A stretch of 64,000 nucleotides of DNA, from assembly GCA_029851415.1 (NCBI GenBank), contig CM056743.1, positions 92,478,501 to 92,542,500 on the forward strand, given 5' to 3'. This DNA comes from Eretmocerus hayati (lineage: Eukaryota > Arthropoda > Insecta > Hymenoptera > Aphelinidae). The notes under the pieces were generated by a model, which did no database searches, was not told where the DNA came from, and saw only the letters and a program-made list of their open reading frames with translations. Positions 45,938 through 57,598 of the stretch are shown piece by piece. Position 1 is the stretch's first letter. Every line of letters starts with the position of its first letter. The translations under genes and the position numbers were made by a program.

Positions 45938-46490
45938 TTCTCATCGCTCAGCTCAGGAAGACTACGAGTGGACAAGGCGCCTGCCCCGATTTTTATGAGC
46001 GAATTTGCTACCCTCGTTCACCCCCGAATTACACGTTCTGCATCCTATGAATTCTTCCATTCCGATATTCAGCATCTGAAGCAGATGTCTTGACTCGATT
46101 CGCAAACATCGCCTCTCTACGACAGGCGAGCGCGTGTGAAGAAACACCTCGGATACTGGGATGAGAAAACCGTTCGAAAGATGTTGCGCGAAAAGAGCGC
46201 GCGCGCGGGCTGGCTCTTTCTGAGCGTTGCACAGGTGCTAATGAATACCAAAAAAAACGCCGATGGCCCTCCGAGTTCGATGATCCACATCGCAGAACCT
46301 CGCGCATATACTAGAATTACCAAATGCGTAGCCAGGGAAAACGCGTCGCAATCCGTGATGACCATCGAGCCACTCAGTGGTATCTCAAAAAGAAACTTGT
46401 GATGAGAGATACGACTGATTATGCTCGATTCCTTCTCAACACGATGAAAGAATATTTACCGAGCGAATTACCAAGTTTTCTTACACAAGT
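45938..46490 (+). pseudogene. Unrecognised plus-strand coding remnant
   Basis: A plus-strand frame is open from about 45938 to 46402 except for one TGA at 46091-46093. It reads SEFATLVHPRITRSASYEFF, then VKKHLGYWDEKTVRKMLREK and ARAGWLFLSVAQVLMNTKKN, text with normal protein composition. Around 46330 another frame becomes more plausible (RVAIRDDHRATQWYLKKKLV, then RDTTDYARFLLNTMKEYLPS) and runs up to a donor-like CAA/GTAAGC at 46488. It may be a decayed gene with one stop and one frameshift. I recognise no family. It ends about 180 bp before the promoter of the next gene. Confidence 0.35.
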
Positions 46491-46671
46491 AAGCTGTACC
46501 AGAAACTTTTCTGTATCAATCGGGATACGAGCAAATGGATTGGATAGAAATCGTGACGTTTCTTCATGCTCGTTTATGAACACGCCTTCCAATTTTCAAC
46601 TCAGAAATGAAAGCTAAGTTTCTTTCGAGGTCATTATATGTCCCATCTGAATGGTATTCGATTGGAACCTA

Positions 46672-46706
46672 TAAAAATCCGAACCACAAAACGAGAATCG
46701 CTTAGT
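46672..46706 (+). promoter_or_regulatory. TATA box and initiator of the right-end gene
   Basis: TATAAAAA starts at 46672, and CTTAGTC, close to the insect initiator TCAGT, is centred at 46704, 32 bp downstream, the ideal spacing. The first ATG (46733, AAAAGATGG) follows 29 bp later in good context. This is the clearest core promoter in the window. Confidence 0.7.
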
Positions 46707-46732
46707 CTCGGCGCAAACGCTCATCACAAAAG

Positions 46733-47244
46733 ATGGAAGGACTACCACAGCTCTGTGATTGGGAGTTGGAGATAGGTCTGAGTATGGATGACGACGACGA
46801 AACATCCCTCGATCGTTTCGTGGCAGCGATCGCTGACCAAAACCATGGTGAGTACTGCATGTTTTTACTCTGACAAAAACCCCCTTGGCAAATTTTTTTC
46901 ATAATAAACAATGATTTGCGGGTTCGCAGGCCATGGGTATGAACACCGTGGAGGGTACAGGCCCATCTCACGACATGGGCCAGCTGGATTTCTCACTAGA
47001 AGGATTTTCCTCGCAGAACCCTGTCGAAACGGGGAACCAAGAAGCTGTGACATCCTCCAGCTCTGGGGATCCATCCAAACCCACCAGAACTGACTTCTGC
47101 ATACCCTTGGACATTGGTGGCTGGCAAATTCGGGGTGGAGAAGCAACGATGCCTGCTGAATCTACGACTGGGGGGTCAGTTGTTATTGAATTGGATTCAC
47201 CCGAATCCACCCCGGGAACAAGTCAGGGAGCTTGTCAGGGTACC
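46733..47244 (+). pseudogene. Spliced right-end Polinton gene, 5' part
   Basis: Exon 1 (46733-46847) begins MEGLPQLCDWELEIGLSMDD and ends at a GTGAGT donor. Exon 2 starts at 46961 after GGTACAG, which keeps the frame (phase 1), or possibly at 46930, which would shift it. Exon 2 encodes an acidic, Ser/Gly/Pro-rich segment (SHDMGQLDFSLEGFSSQNP). It is cut at 47244 by the foldback element, whose duplicated GGTACC lies in frame, and resumes at 56884. With exon 3 the model has 1020 bp, exactly 340 codons, without a stop. No known family is recognised; the acidic N terminus would suit a transcriptional regulator, but that is a guess. Confidence 0.6.
46848..46960 (+). other. Predicted intron 1 of the right-end gene
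   Basis: GTGAGT at 46848 and GGTACAG ending at 46960 give a 113-bp intron. A nearer acceptor (TTCGCAG at 46929) is stronger by eye, but joining there puts exon 2 in a frame that ends at 47093. A cDNA would decide. Confidence 0.5.
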
Positions 47245-47925
47245 TGAAGCTAGCGAACACTAACTCACGAATCGGGCCCAAACCAATTTCACTTTTCTTA
47301 CTATTTTATTACTAATTTATTACCAAAGAAAGAAATTTATTACCGGTCATGGGCCCGAAATACGAGAGTTTTTGCTAGCGGAAGCTTACGCTAGCGAACA
47401 CGTGGCCGGGGAGAGATCGTACGGGAATGTGCAATAGCTCGTTTTTTATTACCTTTTTATTACTCTCAGAATACGTCCTCAAAATATGCGTGTGATATGA
47501 TTCAGCTGAAATATGATGGTTTTCGCTAGCGTAAGCTTACGCTAGCGAACACCATATACAGGCGTAGCTTTGGGGACACTCAGAACTACACAGGATTTTA
47601 TTACTTTTTTATTACTCTCGAAAGGTATAGTCGAGATAATCCCGAGACCAAGCGGAAACCGATATTTGGGCCTGAGGCTGGACGAGAGCTGGAGCGGGGC
47701 GAGATGAGAAATATATGATAGACTGAGCTACCTCTGTACAATAACGTGCGAATGAAAAAATTCCATCGCATACGGAAACCTGTCTGACGTTGAGCAGGGT
47801 ACACATGAGTCTTCAGGGATAACAGAGAATCGATAACGAATCAGCAAACTCGATCATAGGGCCCAAAACAGGGGAGACCCTGCTTAACGTTATTATAGTC
47901 GCAGTCGAGACGTCACGGGCGGATG
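47245..47925. repeat. Foldback terminal region, left
   Basis: Inverted copy of 56195-56877. It has three related blocks, each with a GCTAGCG palindrome (47254, 47373-47396, 47525-47552; the last is CGCTAGCGTAAGCTTACGCT AGCG, a perfect 24-bp palindrome) followed by TTATTACT/TTTTTATTACTC text (about 47305, 47450, 47600). These look like regularly spaced protein-binding or hairpin-forming sites. The remaining 47640-47925 leads into the array. Confidence 0.9.
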
Positions 47926-50660
47926 CCAGAGAGTCCCAATGGACCCGAAACTCTACAGAACCTTAGATCAAGTGGTTATGTAACATTGATGATGCCCAGA
48001 GAATTTATTACCAGTCAGCACCCTCGGCTATGGGGCCCAAAAGAGGGCAAAATCGAGCTTTGGGCAGTTATCCGCGCAGTTATGACGCCACTGTGGGTTG
48101 TAGGATGTTCCAATGGACCCGAAACTCTACAGAACCTCAGATCAAGTGGTTATGTACCATTGATGATGCCCAGAGATTTATTACCAGTCAGCACCCTCGG
48201 CTATGGGGCCCAAAACAGGGCGAAATCAAGCTTTGGGCAGTTATCCGCGCAGTTATGACGCCACTGTGGGTTGTAGGATGTTCCAATGGACCCGAAACTC
48301 TACAGAACCTCAGATCAAGTGGTTATTCACCATTGATGATGCCCAGAGAGTTTATTACCAGTCAGCACCCTCGGCTATGGGGCCCAAAAGAGGGCAAAAT
48401 CGAGCTTTGGGCAGTTATCTGCCCAGTTATGACGCCACTGTGGGTTGTAGGATGTTCCAATGGACCCGAAACTCTACAAAACCCTAGATCAAGTAGTCAT
48501 GTACTATCTTTGATGCCCAGAGAATTTATTACCAGTCAGCACCCTCGGCTATGGGGCCCAAAACAGGGCGAAATCAAGATTTGGGCAGTTATCCGCGCAG
48601 TTATGACGCCACTGTTGGTTGTAGGATGTTCCAATGGACCCGAAACTCTACAGAACCTCAGATCAAGTGGTTATTCACCATTGATGATGCCCAGGGAATT
48701 TATTACCAGTCAGCACCCTCGGCTATGGGGCCCAAAAGAGGGCAAAATCGAGCTTTGGGCAGTTATCTGCCCAGTTATGACGCCACTGTGGGTTGTAGGA
48801 TGTTCCAATGGACCCGAAACTCCACAAAACCCTAGATCAAGTAGTCACGTACTATCTCTGATGCCCAGAGAATTCATTACCAGTCAGCACCCTCGGCTAT
48901 GGGGCCCAAAACAGGGCGAAATCAAGATTTGGGCAGTTATCCGCGCAGTTATGACGCCACTGTGGGTTGTAGCATGTTCCAATGGACCCGAAACTCTACA
49001 GAACCTCAGATCAAGTGGTTATACACCATCGATGATGCCCAGAGAATTTATTACCAGTCAGCACCCTCGGCTATGGGGCCCAAAAGAGGGCAAGATCGAG
49101 CTTTGGGCACTTATCTGCCCAGTTATGACGCCACTGTGGGTTGTAGGATGTTCCAATGGACCCGAAACTCTCCAGAACCTCAGATCAAGTGGTTATACAC
49201 CATTGATGATGCCCAGAGAATTTATTACCAGTCAGCTTCCCCGGCTATGGGGCCCAAAAGAGGGCAAAATCGAGCTTTGGGCAGTTATCCGCGCAGTTAT
49301 GACGCCACTGTGGGTTGTAGGATGTTCCAATGGACCCGAAAATCTACAAAACCTCAGATCAAGTGGTTATGTACCATTGATGATGCCCAGAGAATTTATT
49401 ACCAGTCAGCACCCTCGGCTATGGGGCCCAAATCAGGACGAAATCAAGCTTTGGGCAGTTATCCGCGCAGTTATGACGCCATTGTGGGTTGTAGGATGTT
49501 CCAATGGACCCGAAACTCTACAGAACCTCAGATCAAGTGGTTGTGTACCATCAATCATGCCCGGAGGATTCATTACCGGTCAGCACCCTCGGCTATGGGG
49601 CCCAAAACAGGGCGAAATCAAGATTTGGGCAGTTATCCGCGCAGTTATGACGCCACTGTGGGTTGTAGCATGTTCCAATGGACCCGAAACTCTACAGAAC
49701 CTCAGATCAAGTGGTTATACACCATCGATGATGCCCAGAGAATTTATTACCAGTCAGCACCCTCGGCTATGGGGCCCAAAAGAGGGCAAGATCGAGCTTT
49801 GGGCACTTATCTGCCCATGTATGACGCCACTGTGGGTTGTAGGATGTTCCAATGGACCCGAAACTCTCCAGAACCTCAGATCAAGTGGTTATACACCATT
49901 GATGATGCCCAGAGAATTTATTACCAGTCAGCTTCCCCGGCTATGGGGCCCAAAAGAGGGCAAAATCGAGCTTTGGGCAGTTATCCGCGCAGTTATGACG
50001 CCACTGTGGGTTGTAGGATGTTCCAATGGACCCGAAAATCTACAAAACCTCAGATCAAGTGGTTATGTACCATTGATGATGCCCAGAGAATTTATTACCA
50101 GTCAGCACCCTCGGCTATGGGGCCCAAATCAGGACGAAATCAAGCTTTGGGCAGTTATCCGCGCAGTTATGACGCCATTGTGGGTTGTAGGATGTTCCAA
50201 TGGACCCGAAACTCTACAGAACCTCAGATCAAGTGGTTGTGTACCATCAATGATGCCCGGAGGATTCATTACCGGTCAGCACCCTCGGCTATGGGGCCCA
50301 AAAGAGGGCAAGATCGAGCTTTGGGCAGTTATCCGCGCAGTTATGACGCCACTGTGGGTTTTAGGATGTTCCAATGGACCCGAAACTCTACAGAACCTCA
50401 GATCGAGTGGTTATGTACCATTGATGATGCCCAGAGAATTTATTACCAGTCAGCACCCTCGGCTATGAGGCCACAAACAGGGCGAAATCGAGCTTCGAGC
50501 AATTATTTGCCCAGTTATGACGCCGCTGTGGGTTGTAGGATGTTCCAATGGACCCGAAACTCTACAGAACCTCAGATCAAGTGGTCATATTCCATTACTG
50601 ATGCCCAGAGGATTTAATACCAGTCAGCACCCTCGGTTATGGGGCCCAAAAGAGGGCGAA
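47926..50660 (+). repeat. 174-bp tandem array, left arm
   Basis: About 15.5 copies of a 174-bp unit (GGGGCCCAAAA recurs near 48031, 48204, 48378, 48552 and onward). Since 174 = 3 x 58, frames are kept from copy to copy: one frame is open for 812 codons (48030-50468) and a second for 572 codons (48899-50617). Higher-order structure is visible: the block 48899-49600 is nearly repeated at 49600-50290. I do not call a gene, because the reading depends on the repeat, but see the findings. Confidence 0.95.
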
Positions 50661-51890
50661 ACTCTAATCAATCCCAATCAAAATTCTAATCAATCACTTT
50701 CCAAAGGAATTCAGGAGAAGAATTTTGGCACAGCATGGCTCGAATCAGTCGGATCATGTTGTTACGTGGAGAGATCATCAGGATCTTGGGAGTGATAGCG
50801 ATTGGAGGGAATACCAAGAATGTGTTCCTGGAAGAGCGACTGATGGAGGAAGCGGGTAATGGAAGTGTACCACCACCGTAGCGCTGGTTATGGATTATCT
50901 GCTGAACTAGAATCATGCCCATTGCATAAGTGTACCCTTATCGATGTTCACGATATAGCTACTAGGCATGATTTTAGTTCACGCGTTGACCGCCTCATGA
51001 AATCCTATACGGAGAAATTCGCACTTGAGTCGTGGGGCATATCGAATTCCTCCCTCTACTGGCATGATAGTTTCTATGCTCCCGGAAAGATTACAAGTTG
51101 CTGATGATTTGCAACGAGTACCGCTTACATCATTTCCGAACTGGAATGTTCAAAGGTCAGTGATAGACGATATCTACGGATGTGATCATCTAACGGGTCA
51201 GGAGGTATTGATGGGCTTTGAACTGCGGGGTCCATGATTGAATGGCGGGACACCCTTGTTCTTGGGCTCCAGTGTTGACCGGGAATTGATTCTCGGGGAT
51301 CTGTAATGGTGGATGGGTATCTCGATTATCTGTTATGGAGAGTTGTTCACAAGTATGCGTATAGCTATAGGGCGACATGTATGTAGATGAGCGTATGGAC
51401 TGGTGGCGCCATCGGAAGGACGAGGGCACGAGGGAGCCTCGAGAGAAGTTGGCGGGGCGCGATCACCCAAAGCACGGACGACGGGAGACAGCCGTGTCCT
51501 CGTGGACCTGTATCAAGGGCTCCTAGAGTCAGGTTGTTTGTCAAGGCCCTTTTGTGTGATGAGTTTGGTGGCGAATGTGCGTAATAGTATTTAGTGGCAA
51601 CGTACCGTTACCAAATTCATTGTATCCGGTCGAATGGCAGTGGTACCGGTAACAGGTGAACGATCATGTAACTAATTGCATCAATACGTTAATTTGAGGG
51701 GATCTCCTGTGATTATCTTAGAGACAAAAGTGTCTCTAACATATCTTCCAATGGAATTATGAGCCTGTCCAGAGAACCTCCAGGCCGAATTAGGGCGTAA
51801 ACAACGCGGATAACGAGTTTGAACAAAATTTGTGAATTATTCTGGTGTTCTGTCGAGTTCTACAATTTATTGCAACATCAGCCAGCCCGA
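50661..51890. other. Foldback unique centre
   Basis: Single-copy DNA between the two arms. The longest plus-strand frame with protein-like content is 50859-51104 (81 codons, including HKCTLIDVHDIATRHDFSSR and SYTEKFALESWGIS). It matches nothing I know. The centre might hold the remnant of a coding region or captured DNA. Confidence 0.4.
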
Positions 51891-54800
51891 TGGGACTAAG
51901 TAGGATTTTCCCATGTTTGGGGCCCCAAGGCCGTGGGTCAGACAGGTGGAAGGATCTTGGGGCACTCTGAGAGGTAACTCTCCAAAAGGTCCAGAGTTTT
52001 GTGGAGTTGTGGATCCATTGGAATTTTCTACAACCTCCTTTAAAGTCATAACTGTGCGGAAAGCTGGATCCCGCCCTGTTAGGGCCCCGTAGCCGAGGGT
52101 GCTGACTGGTAATAAATTCTCTGGGCATCATCAATGGTACATAACCACTCGATCTGAGGTTCTGTAGAGTTTCGGGTCCATTGGAACATCCTAAAACCCA
52201 CAGTGGCGTCATAACTGCGCGGATAACTGCCCAAAGCTCGGTTTCGCCCTCTTTTGGGCCCCATAGCCGAGGGTGCTGACCGGTAATAAATTCTCTGGGC
52301 ATCATCAATGGTGGATAACCACTTGATCTGAGCTTCTGTAGAGTTTCGGGTCCATTGGAACATCCTACAACACACAGTGGCGTCATAACTGGGCGGATAA
52401 CTGCCCAAAGCTCGATTTTGCCCTCTTCTGGGCCCCATAGCCGAGGGTGCTGACTGGTAATAAATTCTCTGGGCATCATCGATGGTGTATAACCACTTGA
52501 TCTGAGGTTCTGTAGAGTTTCGGGTCCATTGGAACATCCTACAACCCACAGTGGCGTCATAACTGGGCGGATAACTGCCCAAAGCTCGATTTTGCCCTCT
52601 TTTGGGCCCCATAGCCGAGGGTGCTGACTGGTAATAAATTCTCTGGGCATCATTGATGGTGTATAACCACTTGATCTGAGATTCTGTAGAGTTTCGGGTC
52701 CATCGGAACATCCTACAATCCACAGTGGCGTCATAACTGGGCAGATAATTGCTCAGAGCTCGATTTTGCCCTCTTTTGGGCCCCATAGCCGAGGGTGCTG
52801 GCCGGTAATAGATTCTCTGGGCATCATCAATGCTACATAACCACTTGATCTAAGGTTCTGTAGAGTTTCGGGTCCATTGGAACATCCTACAACCCACAGT
52901 GGCGTCATAACTGGGCAGATAATTGCTCAAAGCTCGATTTTGCCCTGTCGTGGGCCCCATAGCCGAGGGTGCTGACCGGTAATAAATTCTCTGGGCATCA
53001 TAAATGCTACGTAACCACTTGATATAAAGTTCTGTAGAGTTTCGGGTCCATTGGAACATCCCACAATTCACAGTGGCGTCATAACTGGGCAGATAATTGC
53101 TCAGAGCTCGATTTTGCCCTCTTTTGGGCCCCATAGCCGAGGGTGCTGACTGGTAATAAATTCTCTGGGCATCATTAATGGTACATAACCACTTCGTCTG
53201 ACGTTTTGTAGAGTTTCGGGTCCATTGGAACATCCTACAACCCACAGTTGCGTCATAACTGCGCGGATAACTGCCCAAAGCTCGATTTCTCCCTGTTTTG
53301 GGCCCCATAGCCGAGGGTGCTGACTGGTAATAGATTCTCTGGGCATCAGAGATAGTACGTGACTACCCGATCTAGGGTTTTGTGTAGTTCCGGGTCCATT
53401 GGAACATCCTGAAAGCCACAGTGGCGTCATAACTGGGCAGATAACTGCCCAAAGCTCGATTTTGCCCTCTTTTGGGCCCCATAGCCGAGGGTGCTGAATG
53501 GTAATAAATTCTCTGGGCATCATCAATGGTACATAACCACTTGGTCTGAGGTTCTGTAGAGTTTCGGGTCCATTGGAACATCCTACAACCCACAGTGGCG
53601 TCATAACTGGGCAGATAACTGCCCAAAGCTCGATTTTGCCCTGTTTTGGGCCCCATAGCCGAGGGTGCTGACTGGTAATAAATTCTCTGGGCATCATCGA
53701 TGGTGTATAACCACTTGATCTGAGGTTCTGTAGAGTTTCGGGTCCATTGGAACATCCTACAACCCACAGTGGCGTCGTAACTGGGCAGATAACTGCCCAA
53801 AGCTCGATTTTGCCCTCTTTTGGGCCCCATAGCCGAGGGTGCTGACTGGTAATAAATTCTCTGGGCATCACCAATGGTACATAACCACTTGATCTGAGGT
53901 TCTGTAGAGTTCTGGGTCCATTGGAACATCCTACAACCCACAGTGGCGTCATAACTGCGCGGATAACTGCCCAAAGCTCGATTTTGCTCTCTGTTGGGCC
54001 CCGTAGCCGAGGGTGCTGAATGGTAATAAATTCTCTGGGCATCGTCGATGGTGTATAACCACTTGATCTGAGGTTCTGTAGATTTTCGGGTCCATTGGAA
54101 CATCCTACAACCCACAGTGGCGTCATAACTGCGCGGATAACTGCCCAGAGCTTGATTTCGCCCTGTTTTGGGCCCCATAGCCGGGAGGGCTGACTGGTAA
54201 TAAATTCTCTGGGCATCAGAGATAGTACGTGACTACTCGATCTAGGGTTTTGTGGAGTTTCGGGTCCATTGGAACATCCTACAACTCACAGTGGCGTCAT
54301 AACTGCGCGGATAACTGCCCAAAGCTTGATTTCGCCCTGTTTTGGGCCCCATAGCCGAGGGTGCTGACTGGTAATGAATTCTCTGGGCATGATTGATGGT
54401 ACACAACCACTTGATCTGAGGTTCTGTAGAGTTTCGGGTCCATTGGAACATCCTACAACCCACAGTGGCGTCATAACTGCGCGGATAACTGCCCAAAGCT
54501 TGATTTCGCCCTGTTTTGGGCCCCATAGCCGAGGGTGCTGACTGGTAATAAATCCTCTGGGCATCATCGATGGTGTATAACCACTTGATCTGAGGTTCTG
54601 TAGAGTTTCGGGTCCATTGGAACATCCTACAACCCACAGTGGCGTCATAACTGGGCAGATAACTGCCGAAAGCTCGATTTTGCCCTGTTTTGGGCCCCAT
54701 AGCCGAGGGTGCTGACTGGTAATAAATTCTCTGGGCATCATCAATGGTACATAACCACTTGATCTGAGGTTCTGTAGATTTTCGGGTCCATTGGAACATC

Positions 54801-56194
54801 CTACAACCCACAGTGGCGTCATAACTGCGCGGATAACTGCCCAAAGCTTGATTTCGCCCTGTTTTGGGCCCCATAGCCGAGGGTGCTGACTGGTAATAAA
54901 TCCTCTGGGCATCATCGATGGTGTATGACTACTTGATCTGAGGTTCTGTAGAGTTTCGGGTCCATTGGAACATCCTACAACCCACAGTGGCGTCATAACT
55001 GCGCGGATAACTGCCCAAAGCTTGATTTCGCCCTGTTTTGGGCCCCATAGCCGAGAGTGCTGACTGGTAATAAATTCTCTGGGCATCATCAATGGTACAA
55101 AACCACTTGATCTGAGGTTCTGTAGATTTTCGGGTCCATTGGAACATCCTCCAACCCACAGTGGCGTCATAACTGCGCGGATAACTGCCCAAAGCTTGAT
55201 TTCGCCCTGTTTTGGGCCCCATAGCCGAGGGTGCTGACTGGTAATAAATCCTCTGGGCATCATCGATGGTGTATAACCACTTGATCTGAGGTTCTGTAGA
55301 GTTTCGGGTCCATTGGAACATCCTACAACCCACAGAGGCGTCATAACTGCGCGGATAACTGCCCAAAGCTTGATTTCGCCCTGTTTTGGGCCCCATAGCC
55401 GAGGGTGCTGACTGGTAATAAATTCTCTGGGCATCAGAGATAGTCCGTGACTATTTGGTCTAGGGTTTTGTGTAGTTTCGGGTCCATTGGAATATCCTAC
55501 AACCCACAGTGGCGTCATAACTGCGCGGATAACTGCCCAAAGCTTGATTTCGCCCTGTTTTGGGCCCCATAGCCGAGGGTGCTGACTGGTAATGAATTCT
55601 CTGGGCATCATCAATGATACATAACCACTTGATCTGAGGTTCTGTAGAGTTTCGGGTCCATTGGAACATCCTACAACCCACAGTGGCGTCATAACTGGGC
55701 AGATAACTGCCCAAAGCTCGATTTTGCCCTCTTTTGGGCCCCATAGCCGAGGGTGCTGACTGGTAATAAATTCTCTGGGCATCATCAATGGTACATAACC
55801 ACTTGATCTGAGGTTTTGTAGATTTTCGGGTCCATTGGAACATCCTACAACCCACAGTGGCGTCATAACTGGGCAGATAACTGCCCAAAGCTCGATTTTG
55901 CCCTCTTTTGGGCCCCATAGCCGAGGGTGCTGACTGGTAATGAATTCTCTGGGCATCATCAATGGTACATAACCACTTGATCTGAGGTTCTGTAGAGTTT
56001 CGGGTCCACTGGAACATCCTACAACCCACAGTGGCGTCATAACTGGGCAGATAACTGCCCAAAGCTCGATTTTGCCCTCTTTTGGGCCCCATAGCCGTGG
56101 GTGCTGACTGGTAATAAATTCTCTGGGCATCACCAATGGTACATAACCACTTGATCTAAGGTTCTGTAGAGTTTCGGGTCCATTGGGACTCTCT
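51891..56194 (-). repeat. 174-bp tandem array, right arm
   Basis: About 24 copies of the same unit in the opposite orientation; the innermost (51891-52068) is strongly diverged. Open frames on the minus strand include 637 codons (54286-56199), 371 codons (53101-54216) and 314 codons (51790-52734) in the frame equivalent to the 812-codon frame of the left arm. The two arms differ in copy number and in variant order, so they have changed independently since the element formed. Confidence 0.95.
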
Positions 56195-56877
56195 GGCATC
56201 CGCCCGTGACGTCTCGACTGCGACTATAATAACGTTAAGCAGGGTCTCCCCTGTTTTGGGCCCTATGATCGAGTTTGCTGATTCGTTATCGATTCTCTGT
56301 TATCCCTGGAGACTCATGTGTACCCTGCTCAACGTCAGACAGGTTTCCGTATGCGATGGAATTTTTTCATTCGCACGTTATTGTACAGAGGTAGCTCAGT
56401 CTATCATATATTTCTCATCTCGCCCCGCTCCAGCTCTCGTCCAGCCTCAGGCCCAAATATCGGTTTCCTTTGGTCTCGGGACTATCTCGACTATACCTTT
56501 CGAGAGTAATAAAAAAGTAATAAAATCCTGTGTAGTTCTGAGTGTCCCCAAAGCTACGCCTGTATATGGTGTTCGCTAGCGTAAGCTTACGCTAGCGAAA
56601 ACCATCATATTTCAGCTGAATCATATCACACGCATATTTTGAGGACGTATTCTGAGAGTAATAAGAGGGTAATAAAAAATGAGCTATTGCACATTCCCGT
56701 ACGATCTCTCCCCGGCCACGTGTTCGCTAGCGTGAGCTTCCGCTAGCGAAAACTCTCGTATTTCGGGCCCATGACCGGTAATAAATTTCTTTCTTTGGTA
56801 ATAAATTAGTAATAAAATAGTAATAAAAAGTGAAATTGGTTTGGGCCCGATTCGTGAGTTAGTGTTCGCTAGCTTCA
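56195..56877. repeat. Foldback terminal region, right
   Basis: Inverted copy of the left end, with the same GCTAGCG palindromes and TTATTAC motifs in reverse order. It differs from the left copy by a few substitutions and small indels (for example near 56470 and 56735). Confidence 0.9.
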
Positions 56878-56883
56878 GGTACC

Positions 56884-57598
56884 CAAAAGGCCAAGGGGAA
56901 GAATAGGCATGGTGGAGAAACTCAATGCATGTTTAAAAAAAGGCAAGTCCGTTGACCCTCCTCCATTGACGGAAGACTAAATACGCCACCTTCGCGATAA
57001 ACTTTAATGCATTCCCGCATGCCAAGACATGCTAAGAATTATCGACACTGACAGGATGGAATATTTTGTAGAATCGGTGGAACTTCAAGATTCGCAACAC
57101 GCGGGCCCCGGGGACCCTAACTTGATTCACCGGCAAAATCATGGACAAAACATCGAAGAAGAGAGGCAAAGGGTCATCGAAGTGCATGACCCACAGAGAA
57201 TCGGGCTCCAAAAACCGTTACAGCAGCATTTTTCGATTTTATCACATGCAGATTCGTTCACATCACTGTTTTATAATATAAATATGCTATCAACATTGGG
57301 ACTACAATGCAGCAAAATACTCGCGCGAGGAGATACAATCATTAATGCACGAAATAGCTTGATGACAACTGAGAGAGCTGGATATAGCGCACGAGCTGAG
57401 GCGATTCTCCTAGCCAACACTCAAGTTTTCCAGGATGAGCTCCTTTCCAAAGACCGGTTCATTTGCGTCAGTTTCTTCGAGCTAGCGCCAAAGTTGAGCT
57501 GGGCAGGAAACATGAAGCTGCACACAGTGGATGATGAAGAAATGAAGAGTATACAGATGAGCATACATTATCTGCAGGCACTAAGGGCCGGCGCGTGA
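56884..57598 (+). pseudogene. Spliced right-end Polinton gene, 3' part
   Basis: The remainder of exon 2 (56884-56942) is basic (QKAKGKNRHGGETQCMFKKR) and ends at AG/GCAAGT, a textbook GC-AG donor. The intron 56943-57036 (94 bp) ends CTAAG. Exon 3 (57037-57598) encodes about 187 residues: an acidic, Gln-rich part (NHGQNIEEERQRVIEVHDPQ), then a folded-looking segment with SFTSLFYNINMLSTLGLQC and ICVSFFELAPKLSW. It ends in TGA at 57596. Splicing here joins the frames exactly. The protein is not recognised. It would be 339 residues before the foldback insertion. Confidence 0.6.

Larger units (their letters stand above)
47245..56877. mobile_element. Foldback element, 9.6 kb
   Basis: The element starts TGAAGCTAGCGAACACTAAC and ends with the inverted sequence, between two GGTACC copies (47239-47244, 56878-56883). 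It consists of inverted ends of about 0.7 kb, head-to-head arrays of a 174-bp repeat (about 15.5 copies on the left, about 24 on the right) and a unique centre of about 1.2 kb. This is the plan of foldback transposons. The GGTACC duplication is palindromic, recalling the palindromic target sites of the P-superfamily foldback Galileo, although the length differs. No transposase is recognised. It interrupts a spliced gene, and that gene reads through once the element and one GGTACC are removed. Confidence 0.9.

Noticed and set aside
48030..50468. 812-codon plus-strand open frame as a gene
   Set aside because: It lies wholly in a 174-bp tandem array without promoter, start context or known domain. 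It is kept as a finding, not a CDS.
47245..56877. CRISPR-like array
   Set aside because: The 174-bp repeats are directly adjacent without spacers and occur in inverted arms; this is a foldback structure.
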